Part shown: one piece after another, positions 1 through 11,400 of the stretch | Layout of the letters: every line of letters begins with the position of its first letter | Position numbering within the stretch: the stretch's first letter is position 1 | Origin: a virus | Strand: one strand, 5' to 3' | Virus record (IMG/VR): IMGVR_UViG_3300023179_000221 | Coordinates: 1-40,939 of that record | DNA: 40,939 nucleotides | The notes under the pieces: generated by a model | What the model saw: only the letters and a program-made list of their open reading frames with translations | Told to the model about the DNA's origin: nothing | Databases searched by the model: none | Made by a program: the position numbers and the translations under genes

Positions 1-3000
1 TTAGCACCAGTTGATTCTGTCCTTACATCATCTACGTAAACTGTTCTTACCCAGTTATCTGCGGCTGGATCTAAAATAATACCTCCAGCATATTCTATAA
101 CATTAAAAGGATTCACATTTTCTACATTTGATGCCTGTGGTTGTTCTATCCAACCAACTTCTTCATATTTTAGAGTTATTAGATCTCCAGTTTTTCTTGT
201 ATTAGAATCTAATAGTTTTAAGTTTGTTGTATAATCTGCTTTAGTTCTATCTATTGAAGGATCTAGAGCAAGTTCAGAACTAATAGACAAGAAATCAACA
301 GGAGAAATCATTTCTCCTTTAATAGTATCAACATCACATTTGACGTCATTATTTACGATGTCAATTAAATCACTATTTTTAAAGTTATCAGCAATAAATC
401 CTGTTTTAAATCTACTGAGACCATCAGCATCTTGAATCTGAAGAGATTTAGTATCCAACTCTAAAAGATTTAAACTAGTAGTTATTTCTAAATTTTTAAT
501 TCTACTTTCTAGAGAAGCAATATCTCTCATCGTAAATCTTCTATTGTCAAATAATCTATACCTAACTCCAACTGTAGGATCATAAAGATATGGTGGAAGA
601 TAAATCTCAGCAATATCCATAGCATCATCAATATCAGTTGGTGGAACTGGAGAATCTGAAGATGTCCCCAATATTACAGAGACTTCCCCAAGTTTGTTTA
701 TAGTTACCTTATCCGTTCTTGGTAGATAATAACTATACCCAACTATTGAACTTTCGTTTGGTTTTAAAGTAAAGTTTGTAATAGTTTCAAAAGATCTACT
801 TGAGAATGAAAAAGGAGATGATGATGATGAAGTAAATGGTTTAACTCTTGGTCTGAAATCAAGAGTATCAGTTGCTCTAATTTTATTTGATATAATCGGA
901 ATATCTTTAGTATATCTATCTTTTGTATAAGAATTAACTGTAAATATATCTCCACTATTTCCACTTTGAACTTTGTAGTAATCGAAAATGATTAATAGTT
1001 TTTTAGATGGAATTGCTCCTCCAGAAGATCTAACTATTTTGGAGTAATCATAATATTGATCCTTTTGCCCCTTATCTAAAACAAAATTATCTGTCAAATT
1101 TGTATAAGAACCTTTTGTAATCAATTGTATATTGGATTGTATATTGGATTCTTTAAATGTTACTGTTTCTCCAACTTCAAAAGTTTTTGTATTTAAATAC
1201 ACAAATTCAATCTCGGTTGGAGATTTTCTATTAACAACTTGTCCAATTGATCTACTTTTTGATCCAACAATTTTTTCCCCAACAATTGAGTTAGTATCCA
1301 GATTTAATCCAGAAACAAAAGTAAGTTTTTCCAAAGTTGGAACATTAGTATCGGTTGATTGATAAATGGCAATAACTTTTGCCACATCTGGCAAATTTAA
1401 AGATATATCTTTATCCTCAACTCTTAATCCATAATACTTACTTGTACTTAATCCACTAATATCGGTCGATATTCCAGAAGTTTTATCAACTATTAATTGT
1501 TGACTTCTAATATAATCTTTTCCTTTTGAAGAAATTATATTTTTTTTCAATGTTGCATTTACAACAACATTGGAAGAACTTGCAGTTAATCCAGAAAATG
1601 TTACAGATTGTCCATTTGACCCTAGAGAAAACTGTCCATCTGACAATGGAGCAATAGTTCCATCTTGATAATAAATTGAATATTTTGAGGATGAGTAAGT
1701 ATCAAAAAATGCACTCGTAATTCCAACAATATCGGATAAATTAATAGTTAGATTTCCACTTCCATTTACTGATTTTTGAATGGCTTGAGAAGTTACTAAT
1801 AAGTTGGATTTGTCTAGATAAACTGAAGATATATTTCGTTTTGGTAAAGGTGAATATAAAGATGCTTTATCAACATCTTTTAGTTGAGGAATCCCAATAG
1901 AAAAGGTTGTTGTTTCTGTTGCTGAAGATGGAAGAGAACCATCACATATGCCAGAAACTGTGAAATCTGCCAAAACTTTCATTGACAATCCATCAGCAGA
2001 AATTTCTGAAATTCTATTAAATGTTTCAGTTGTTGCTCCAGATTTTTGATATCTAAGAATAGATCCTACTTTAATATTCAAAAAGTTTTTTGATCCCGTA
2101 ACTACTCCACTGGTCGTTATATTAATTTTATCAGTTACATTAAATGTACTTGGAAGAGTTCTATAAAGAACTGTATCTGCAATAAAATCACTAAGGATAT
2201 TAGCATTTATAGAAGTTGTGTCTTGATAAACAGATTTGATATCTGAAGTTGTATATGCAGTTATTGCTTGAATATTTCTAGTATTTTGGGTACTTTCATT
2301 AATTAATATTTGCTCACCAACTATAAAGTTTCCAGAAGTTTGTGTAAGTGTTAATGTGGCAGATGCAGTTCCAACAACATATCCAGAAGCTCCGCTGCTC
2401 AACCCCCTAATATAAGATGTGTTTGGACAAGAGTTTGCATCTAAAGCAACTGGTAAAGTTAAAGTTGTATAAGTTTGAACATCAAAAAGATACAAGTTAA
2501 AAGATGTAGATGCATTTAAATATGGTGCATCAGAAACTGAAAATGAATATACACGAGCTTCACCGATTTGAGTTCCTGTTCCAGCATTAGTTACTGAAGG
2601 ATCTCTTCTTCTATTAAAAAGTTTAACGGTGTTTGTTTCTGATAATCCAATATATGGAGACCCAAGAACATTATTAACTTTTAATAGATTTCCCATTTCA
2701 AATGGAATTAAAGAATCATTTACAGTTTTAGTGTCTCTTGGTTTTGGAACATCTAAAATCCTAGATCCATCTAAACTTACATCAAATCCTTTAATATAAG
2801 CTTTTCCTGGAGATATTCTAATGCACATCAAATCGTCAGATGGAATATTTCTCTGTTCAGTCTTCTGAGTTTCTGTATAAATTCCATTAGAAGATATCTC
2901 ATCATTCAGTGAGTTTAAAGCATCAACTGTGAATGAATCAATTGCATAGTTTCCAGATTCTTCAAAGGTTCTTTTTGCAAGGTATTTTTGAATTTCCGAA

Positions 3001-3872
3001 TATGTTGATGAATTTTGTAGTTTTTTAATCTCTCCTTTATCAATCCTCAATAACTCAACAAAATTAATATCTTCAAAATCATCTAATTGTTTTTTATAAA
3101 GTTGAACAGAAATTTTTAATCTGTCGGCACCTGGTGCAGAGTAGTTTGAAAATCCTCTGGCATTATCATTTAATTTAGAATTATCATTAGCAGTAACTAT
3201 TTCTTCCAAAATATTCAGACCAACTCTATAAGATGGTGTTGCAGAATATGGATCTAAAACAATCAATGTTTTGGGTACATCGATAAAAGTTCCCCTAATA
3301 AAATATACACCTTTATCTAATCCAACTGCACTTCCGACAGCAGAAGCATTGTTAGACAAAGATGTTAAAACAGTGTCTCCAGTATTAAAAGTTGTATTTC
3401 CATAGGTAAAATTTTCTTGAACTATTAAAATCTCATCATCAGAAAACTGTGATATTTGGAAATCATCACCAGAATCTAAATATTTTAAATAAACAGTTAT
3501 ATCTTGAACTCCATCATTTGGTGGTAAACTATAGTTTTTAATAGTTGCTACGGCACCAGAGGTTTGCCCTTTAACTTTTTTTCCAATCAAATATTCAAGA
3601 TAAACTGTAACATCAATTCCCAAATGTGTAGGATTAACTTTTAACGAATAATATCTATTATCATAACTTATGGATCCTGGAATAACCATCGATCCTTCTT
3701 TGAAAATATGACTTCCGAAGGATTCAATTTGATTTTGAAGGATTGATTGAAGATTAGTTAGTTCTCTTGACTGAACTGGATAACCTGGTTTAAATAAAAC
3801 CTTATAAAAATTATCTTCTTTATCAAAATCGTCAAAATATGGATTGATATTTAAATTAGTTTTTTGAGGCAT
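1..3872 (-). CDS. DUF4815-type virion structural (tail/baseplate) protein, 3' end outside window
   Basis: The reading frame is open from an ATG at 3872 to the window edge, about 1290 codons, with no stop and correct phase at base 1, so the gene is cut by the window and not broken. The N-terminus (YFDDFDKEDNFYKVLFKPGY, then RELTNLQSILQNQIESFG) matches the DUF4815 domain of large phage tail proteins. The rest is Ser/Thr/Gly-rich and beta-like, as in baseplate or fibre proteins. It starts 2 nt after the stop of the gp8-position gene and is probably on the same late transcript. Its place corresponds to T4 gene 9/10, but I cannot claim homology to those. Role as a virion component is likely; exact position in the tail is inference. 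Confidence 0.85.
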   Translation of the reverse strand, partial: MPQKTNLNINPYFDDFDKEDNFYKVLFKPGYPVQSRELTNLQSILQNQIESFGSHIFKEGSMVIPGSISYDNRYYSLKVNPTHLGIDVTVYLEYLIGKKVKGQTSGAVATIKNYSLPPNDGVQDITVYLKYLDSGDDFQISQFSDDEILIVQENFTYGNTTFNTGDTVLTSLSNNASAVGSAVGLDKGVYFIRGTFIDVPKTLIVLDPYSATPSYRVGLNILEEIVTANDNSKLNDNARGFSNYSAPGADRLKISVQLYKKQLDDFEDINFVELLRIDKGEIKKLQNSSTYSEIQKYLAKRTFEESGNYAIDSFTVDALNSLNDEISSNGIYTETQKTEQRNIPSDDLMCIRISPGKAYIKGFDVSLDGSRILDVPKPRDTKTVNDSLIPFEMGNLLKVNNVLGSPYIGLSETNTVKLFNRRRDPSVTNAGTGTQIGEARVYSFSVSDAPYLNASTSFNLYLFDVQTYTTLTLPVALDANSCPNTSYIRGLSSGASGYVVGTASATLTLTQTSGNFIVGEQILINESTQNTRNIQAITAYTTSDIKSVYQDTTSINANILSDFIADTVLYRTLPSTFNVTDKINITTSGVVTGSKNFLNIKVGSILRYQKSGATTETFNRISEISADGLSMKVLADFTVSGICDGSLPSSATETTTFSIGIPQLKDVDKASLYSPLPKRNISSVYLDKSNLLVTSQAIQKSVNGSGNLTINLSDIVGITSAFFDTYSSSKYSIYYQDGTIAPLSDGQFSLGSNGQSVTFSGLTASSSNVVVNATLKKNIISSKGKDYIRSQQLIVDKTSGISTDISGLSTSKYYGLRVEDKDISLNLPDVAKVIAIYQSTDTNVPTLEKLTFVSGLNLDTNSIVGEKIVGSKSRSIGQVVNRKSPTEIEFVYLNTKTFEVGETVTFKESNIQSNIQLITKGSYTNLTDNFVLDKGQKDQYYDYSKIVRSSGGAIPSKKLLIIFDYYKVQSGNSGDIFTVNSYTKDRYTKDIPIISNKIRATDTLDFRPRVKPFTSSSSSPFSFSSRSFETITNFTLKPNESSIVGYSYYLPRTDKVTINKLGEVSVILGTSSDSPVPPTDIDDAMDIAEIYLPPYLYDPTVGVRYRLFDNRRFTMRDIASLESRIKNLEITTSLNLLELDTKSLQIQDADGLSRFKTGFIADNFKNSDLIDIVNNDVKCDVDTIKGEMISPVDFLSISSELALDPSIDRTKADYTTNLKLLDSNTRKTGDLITLKYEEVGWIEQPQASNVENVNPFNVIEYAGGIILDPAADNWVRTVYVDDVRTESTGA

Positions 3873-3874
3873 TT

Positions 3875-5428
3875 TTAGAATTCCAGAATAATTTTAATAT
3901 CTTCTTTTTGGCGAGAGTTTCTATTAATCAAAGGACGATTATCAATATAAACTATTTCTCCCGATCCTTTATTTATTTCGGAATTTGCTACCCCATTTGT
4001 AAAATTAATACCAAGATTGATTAATTTGGTTCCATTAGGATTTGTTGTAATCCCACTAAATCCAGTATCGATAGCAGCAGTAAATCCTGATGTCTCACCT
4101 TTGATTAAAGATGTTGATGATTGAAAATCATATATTCTTCCATTAGTGGATATTCCAATATAATCAGTTTCGTCTAAAGTAGTTTGATTGACAAATAAAG
4201 ATCTATCTCTGAAATATTTTAAAACTTTTGTTTCACTGTCATACGATGCAACATATCCAATAGCACGGCCAGTAGATAAAGTTTGAAATATTTTTTCTCC
4301 GATAATTGGTGAAGAAGAAACTGAAGAAAGTTTTAACGAGTATAGAGAAGAAAAAGTAGAATCATAATATGTTTGTGTTGATCCAATAGAAGTTGGATTT
4401 TTTAAAATTCCAACCTGAGCAAACTTAGTATCAATTGGAAAATCTTTTGTTGAATCATCAAAACGAGCATACATCAGAACTCTATCAGTTCCCAACTCTT
4501 TATAAATGTCAAAACCATGACCCTTAGATGGTGGGATAATAGGAACTAATTTTGCATAATTTCCAGCAGATGCTGAGTTTATTGCCCCCAAATCAACCAT
4601 ACCATAACTATATCCTTTTCCACCAGATGAAACAATCGCATTTGTTATTTTTCCGTTAATGACATCTACTCTAACTTTTCCCCCAGATCCATCTCCAATA
4701 ATGTCAAACTCTTGGCCCAATCCATTTGAGTAGTTTGCTCCAGTTTTTTCAATATATACCTTTTTAATCTGATTCTCATTTGCAGAAGAATCTGCATTTT
4801 CTCTGATTGCTTTAATTTGAGAATCTGAACTATTTTGCCAGTCATTGGGGACAGTAATGTATTCGGTTGAATCAAACTTAACTATATCACTTGGTGAAGT
4901 GCTAAAAAGATATTTCCACACATATCCATCACCACTATTTCCAGCTTTTGATGGTTCTAAATCTGTAAATGTCGGTTCATCTTGGGAAATATTACCCACA
5001 GTACTAATCCCAGAAGAACCATTATCGATACAAATATAAACTCTATAATCAGAGTTCATAACATAATAGTTTGCATCGTATAATCTTGCAGATTTTGTTA
5101 AAGGGGAAGGATTTAAAATGCTATAATCATGACGATACATTTCATATCTATTGCCAGAAACCCATTCAATTTTTCTTATAACTCTTTTTACATTTGCGTT
5201 AGTAACCTTTTTACCAAACATCATCACATCACCCGCATGTGAGTTATAGGAAAAATTATCAATTGGTGCTGGTGAATTTGTATTCCAATTTTCAGATCTA
5301 CCAAATCCTACTATTGTTGGGTTTGGGAGACTTATAAACACATAATATGAGTTGGCATCATTATTAACAGATTCTACAAAGTTATTTGCGTTTAATATTC
5401 TAAACTGATCAGTAACAATTGCTGACAT
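3875..5428 (-). CDS. Probable baseplate wedge protein in the gp8 position
   Basis: A 517-residue protein with no signal peptide or membrane segment. The N-terminus (MSAIVTDQFRILNANNFVES, then SYYVFISLPNPTIVGFGRS) is a type I know from T4-like cyanophage baseplate clusters, where it is usually labelled gp8-like. Gene order (25, 6, giant gene in the 7 slot, then this) equals the T4 order 6-7-8 and supports the call. A GDGYVWKYLF segment near residue 170 and a C-terminal half rich in Gly/Ser strands fit a tail structural protein. A TATAAATA late promoter lies 19-26 bp upstream of the start and overlaps the end of the giant gene, so it can be transcribed separately. T4 gp8 is shorter (about 334 residues), so the equivalence is by position and type. 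Confidence 0.65.
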   Translation of the reverse strand: MSAIVTDQFRILNANNFVESVNNDANSYYVFISLPNPTIVGFGRSENWNTNSPAPIDNFSYNSHAGDVMMFGKKVTNANVKRVIRKIEWVSGNRYEMYRHDYSILNPSPLTKSARLYDANYYVMNSDYRVYICIDNGSSGISTVGNISQDEPTFTDLEPSKAGNSGDGYVWKYLFSTSPSDIVKFDSTEYITVPNDWQNSSDSQIKAIRENADSSANENQIKKVYIEKTGANYSNGLGQEFDIIGDGSGGKVRVDVINGKITNAIVSSGGKGYSYGMVDLGAINSASAGNYAKLVPIIPPSKGHGFDIYKELGTDRVLMYARFDDSTKDFPIDTKFAQVGILKNPTSIGSTQTYYDSTFSSLYSLKLSSVSSSPIIGEKIFQTLSTGRAIGYVASYDSETKVLKYFRDRSLFVNQTTLDETDYIGISTNGRIYDFQSSTSLIKGETSGFTAAIDTGFSGITTNPNGTKLINLGINFTNGVANSEINKGSGEIVYIDNRPLINRNSRQKEDIKIILEF

Positions 5429-5446
5429 CTTAAATCTTTTTTTTTA

Positions 5447-5454
5447 TATTTATA
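5447..5454 (-). promoter_or_regulatory. T4-type late promoter TATAAATA
   Basis: The plus strand reads TATTTATA here, which is TATAAATA in the minus direction, the exact T4 late consensus read by a gp55-like sigma factor. It sits 19 bp before the ATG of the gp8-position gene and overlaps the stop region of the giant gene. It is followed by an A-rich leader. Confidence 0.7.
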
Positions 5455-8400
5455 TCAAGTCAGTTGAAGACGATTTTAATATTGCACCAGTGCTTCTTAA
5501 TCCATATTTCCTTCTCTGAATTGTTGGGAATGTTGACAAACCAGAATCTACAACCAATCCAGTGACCCCAATAGAAATTGGATTTGCTGAACGAGTAAAA
5601 GAATATAAACGACCCCAAGATATTCTTCCCAAAGGTGAAGATAGTGATCCATATGTTGTAATTCCAGAAATATTTGTAGATGTGGCAACATTACAAATTA
5701 TTTCTGCGTTTGATGCCAAAGAACTTATACTATTAACGTAGTAAATATTGTCTAAGAATGAAGTTCCTATGCCAACTATAGAAGAATTGGAAAAAGATAC
5801 TGAAGTAACTCCAGTCCCAACTCTGGTATCAACTATACAAACTGGATAACCCGATAAAAGATCATTTGCAGTGGCAGAATTTGCTCTAAAGAAAAACTTA
5901 AGTGCTAAAGGATGACCGCCAACTCCTGTTGCTGTTGTTATTCCAGTAATAATTCCAGAAAATCCTTGGGTATATGTTATATTTTGAATAACTTCATGCT
6001 TATAAGATGGAATTTCAATAAGAATTTGTGGAGGAGTTGTATACCCTAAACCTGGATTGATAATATTTACAGAAGAAATAGATCCATATGATATATTTGC
6101 CGAAATAGTGGCAGTCGTTCCTATTCCTATTCCAATTTGTTTTGGTTTTGAAACGCTTAGATTAATCGAAGAACCAGTATATCCATATCCAGGATTATTA
6201 ATACTAACATTTGATATTGTTCCTGAAGGAGAAACAGTTGCTGTTAATGCAGCTGCTATTGGGTCTGATCCAGCAACAACTAAAGCATCCACACTATCAA
6301 TCGTTTTACCATAACTATTTTCTTCATAGTTAAAAAACTCAGCATTATCAACAAATATTTGAGTGGAAGAAGAAGTTATATCACCAATTACTTTTGCGGT
6401 TGGATATATTAAAGATTCTATTGAATCTCTGTCTTTATAAACATAATCTCCATTGATAATCGTATCAACTTTTTGTTTCTCAAATTTAATTGGTCGATAA
6501 TAAGTTTCATCTATTCCCTGACCAACATAAATGTCAGTTTGTACCAAATCTGATCCTGTAATCTCAATAATCTTTCTTTGCGATTCTTGTGAAACCGATT
6601 GGGAATAATTTGGATTTTTTTCTATGAGAATAGAATCTCCAATTTCAACAATTTGACTTACTGAGACATCTTCAACATCTGTTGATCTACTACCCAAGTA
6701 AAAGAAAATATCAATTTTATCGTTTGCTTTTGGTGGTTCTGTGAATATAAATGAGGTTCCACCATCAAACTGATAAGAAATTCCTGGTGTTTGAAGAACA
6801 CCGTTAACAAAGATAACTAAAACTGCATTTAAATCTATCGTTGATGAAATAGAATCAGTTGGATCAATCTCAAAACTTAACAAGTTTCCATTATAGTATA
6901 ATGGGAATCTTTTTCTTAATCCATCTTGCAAAAACTTAACAGTATCAATATAATCAAGTTCGCCAAATTGCCATGCTGAGAAGTAATCATTGAAAGTTTC
7001 AACAACTTCTAAAGTAAAATCCGAAAGAGGTGCGGATAATCCTTTTGCAGCAACTAATCCAACAGCTTTAAACTTATCCCCAACGTTGAATCCATAACCA
7101 GGTCTAGAAATTTTAAAGGATGAAACTTGGAAAAAAGTTGAACCTATACCAGTTGTATTCGATGCTCCAACATCAACAGTTAATAATAGATTTACACCAG
7201 TATCAGTTGTTTGCCCCAATCCTAGTCTAGAAACTCCCACAACTGGTAGGTTCTCATATGATGGTTGTGGAATTTGGATAGATGGTTTTGTATATCCAGT
7301 ACCCCCATAAGAAACATTAAATGATAATGTTCCTCCAGCACCAACATTGGCAGTAATAATTGCAGAAGATCCAGCAAATCCAATATATTGTGTTATTCCA
7401 ATCGAGACAGGACCTCTATAACCAGATCCAAGAATATCAGTTGATCCAAAACCAACTGAAACAATACTCCCGTTAGTGGGGTTTATAACTGCAGTAACTG
7501 AAGCCCCAACTAGAGGTGCATATCCCAATCCAGGAGTTGATCCTAAAGATACGATTAGACCTCCTCTTGGTAGTTGATTTTGATTTATATCAAATGGAGA
7601 TACAACATAATCTCCATTTGCTGAAGTAATACCACTAAAGACTACACTAGAAATACCAGCATTCTGAATTAAACTATAGTTATTTCCAGAGTTGTTTAAA
7701 GTCGTTGGTGTTTGGAATACTCCATTAATGAATAAAATGCCATTTCCAATAGTAATACCTGTTGTGTTTATTCCTTGAGAAGTCAATGTATATGTTTTTC
7801 CTATGCCAGTAAAACGATCTGATATATCATCAAAAAGAATATTAGAAGAATAATCTTGCCTCAAGAATGTTCTTCCTCCAAATTCAGCTTTTACATAAGG
7901 AAGATTACTATTGTCTCTTATAGAACGAGTGTTTCCTTTTGGTGGATCTAAGAAATAAACTTTACTTCCAACTATATTAAAAGATCCTCTGTATATTCTA
8001 GCAATAGATCCGCTATTATGAGATGTTGCTGCAGAACCGATAGAACCTCTAATAACCTTGACAAGATTAAATGAACCAGAGCCTGTTATTGGTCCAGATG
8101 AAGTTGACCCAACTCCAACAGCAGTTATTTTCATATATTCATCATCAATCTTCAAAACATCTCTAGGTTGAACTGTACCTATTCCACTCAAACTAATAAT
8201 AGATGATGCAGCCCCAACAGATTTTTGTAGATTATGTGCAATTGAAGTATAAGTTACTGGTTGTTGAACAATACCATCTAAAGAAATAATAGTTCTTTCA
8301 ACTTTTTTATTCATTTCAAATCTGTGAGCATTTCCAGATCCATAAGATGTAAATGTTACATATGTACCAGCAACTGCATAATCTTTTCTGGTTGCAATTT

Positions 8401-11400
8401 TAAATTGATTTGGATTCAAAACTATAGGATAAACAATGCTTGGTAAAATATTTGTAGAAACTCCAAGATAGTTTACTGATGTTGTGATTCCAACGGATGT
8501 AGCCCCAATACCAGCATAAGTTGAATCTGGAATATATTTTAGTTCTTCTCCATTGCTAAAGAAGTGATTTTTTATAGTAAAAATTCCCGTAGCTGGATCT
8601 ATTTGATTTATATTTGTCGGATCAAATGTTTTGCTATAGATGGGGATTCCTTGATATTTTAAATCAAAATCTGTTTTATTTGCTCTGTTGCCATTGATTC
8701 CATCATATGCAGATAAGAATAAAGATTGAGTTACGGATCCATAAGAAGTTGGTGGATTTTCATTCTCAAAATCATTCAGAGTGTATAAAATCTCATTGTA
8801 TGATTGAACTGTAACAGGAGTTGTATAAATGGGATCTGGATAAAACTTAAGCGATAAAGTGTCATTTAAATTTTCACTACCAAAAGTTCCAATACCACTA
8901 GTTGTTCCTATCGAAACATATGGGTAAGATAGTACATACGAATCTTTTTTGTCATTAATCATCATAACTTGATGTAATGAACTTGTTTTTCCGCAAGAAA
9001 CTCTGACCAAAGATTTTACGCTTTGATCTAGGGAAAAACTGGAATTACATACAGTAAGGCTGGAAATACCAGTGCTTACAAAACTTTCTAAACGAGCACT
9101 TCTTTCTGTTCCATCATATTGATTTGGAATCTTAAACCTATATGTACCAATTCCACTGGCAGTAGATCCAAATCCAACAATATTTGCTCTGACTGAAATT
9201 GGGTTAGATTGTTGATTAATCAGCTGTAAACTGATAGTATTTGTTGTTTGATTTGTTATTGCGGTAAAAATTCCAATATATTTTTGACTTGAAGTTTGCT
9301 CATCGTCAAAATAATATTCTGCCAAATGCGTATCTGTTCCATCATATCCAAGAAGAACTTCAACGTAGTTAAGTTTTTTAGTAACAGAATCCAATAACTG
9401 AACATTTGCAAATAAAGATCCAAAAGAGTTCAGAGAGTAACTGGCGATTGTTTTAGCAGTTCCCACAGCAACTGTTTGATTTGTTCCTGTTAGCGAAACT
9501 GCCCCAATAGTTTGAGATCCAGATATAGTTGGAGTATCTGTATTAAAACTAGTCTTTAATATCTTTATATCATGGTCAGTATTATATGGATCTACAGGAT
9601 AAAATCTTAATGTTTTTACCTCATCATTAAGTTCAGAAACTATATCTCCAATTTTAAATTTACTATAAACATTTGCTTTTTCAAAGGTCAAAGTATTTTT
9701 TTGATTTGATAAAACCACGATTTCTTTTAAATCAGTATCAAATGTATCTGGATTTATTATTTGAATAAGATATTTTTCAAAACTATCACCGATGGTTTCC
9801 AACTCAACAAAACTGTCCTGAAATCCTTTACTTGAAAACCTTGAACTTATGTCATCAATGATCAATACTCTATTAGTTTTACATTTTATGTACCTAGTTA
9901 ATTTTTTATTTTTTAGTTTAACGTATTTTGATTTATTTTTTAATGCATCATAATCTAACCCCAAGTCAAAGTTATTAATAGCATCAACTCTATTTTCATC
10001 AAATATATCTAAAATAACAGTTTGATTTGTTGTAGAACCAAGTGAAACAGATGCTTTAACACTAGTTTCAACTGAAGTATCAGCAAAGTTTTTAAGACCA
10101 CTTGGATGAACCAATCTGTTAACTGGATCAATAAACTTATCATATTCAATAGAACTTTTTATAGAATATGAAAGATTTTGGTAATAATCATTATCCGATG
10201 TTACTTGAGTGTCTTCATTTAACTTACCAACGTTATTTTCCCACTGATAATTTTGCGAGGTTGAATAATCAATTTCAAATTTAGAATTATTTAATTGAAC
10301 ATCTTTAATCGTGGCAATTACTCCAGTTTTTTTACCTTTTACTATTTCACCTTCCGTTACTTGGTAAGTTCCCTTTATTTTAATAAAATCTTTTCTAGAT
10401 TTTGTTACAAAAAGATCTCTTTCATAAAAACCAGAACCAATGTCACTATAAAGTTGCTCACCTTCTTTGAATAAAGCTCTTTCCTGAATATTTTCAAAAA
10501 CTGGATAGATTTTTTTATTAACTATGGTTGGATATCCAGATTGATATGTTTTTGCCAATCCTGGATTTGTTGTCAGATTAATAATTTCAAACTCTATTTT
10601 TGCAGGATCTGTATTTTCATAGTTTACGACATTAAAAAACTCATAGTTATAGTCTGAAGAATTAAATCCTGATCCATAAGAGGTAAATTTTTCAATATTT
10701 TCAACAAAAACTTTATCACCAACTGCAAATGGTGCAACTCTAAATCCCCCAAATGGAGTTGATAATGTACATGTTACTATTCCAGAAGCAGAAGACACTA
10801 TAGAGTTGATTCCAATTCCATTGGAGTTATTGATTGCAACTATTTTTTGATTTTCATAATTTAATCCATATATTGGTGCAATAACATTAACTTCAAAAAT
10901 TGAACTGTTTGGGGCATTGCAACTTAATGAAGAACTGTCAACAACTGTATTTGAAACTGGATCAAAAACTATTAGATTTGGTGCTTTTAAGTAGTTTTTG
11001 CCACCATCTATAACATTAACCTTACTGATTGTATCAGACTTACTTAAAGTTAAGATTGGAGAAACAAAAGCATCAGGTCTAAGAGTTTTGTCCGATGAGT
11101 ATTCGTATCCATAATCTACAATCCTTACATTCTTTATTTTTCCTACTGTTTTCGAAGAAGGAATTATATTAGCATTTTTTCCATTTTGTGAAGAAACGGA
11201 TACAAACTTAGGAAGTTTTTTATAATTAAATCCGCCAGATAAAAATCTTAAATCTTTAATACTTCCTTCAACATTTTCTGAAGAAGTTGAATATGATAAA
11301 ACATCACAATCACTCGACAAATAAGAATATCTTTCTGGGTTTATTTTTGGAGATATATTAAAGGTAGTCGATCCAATTCCAGATACAACATAAGAATCAT

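Noticed and set aside
1132-1362. Plus-strand frames opposite the structural genes (also at 4845, 6057, 13770, 16038, 16949, 17436, 18399)
   Set aside because: They are mirror frames of a long minus-strand coding region with strong matches; none has a ribosome site or own promoter.
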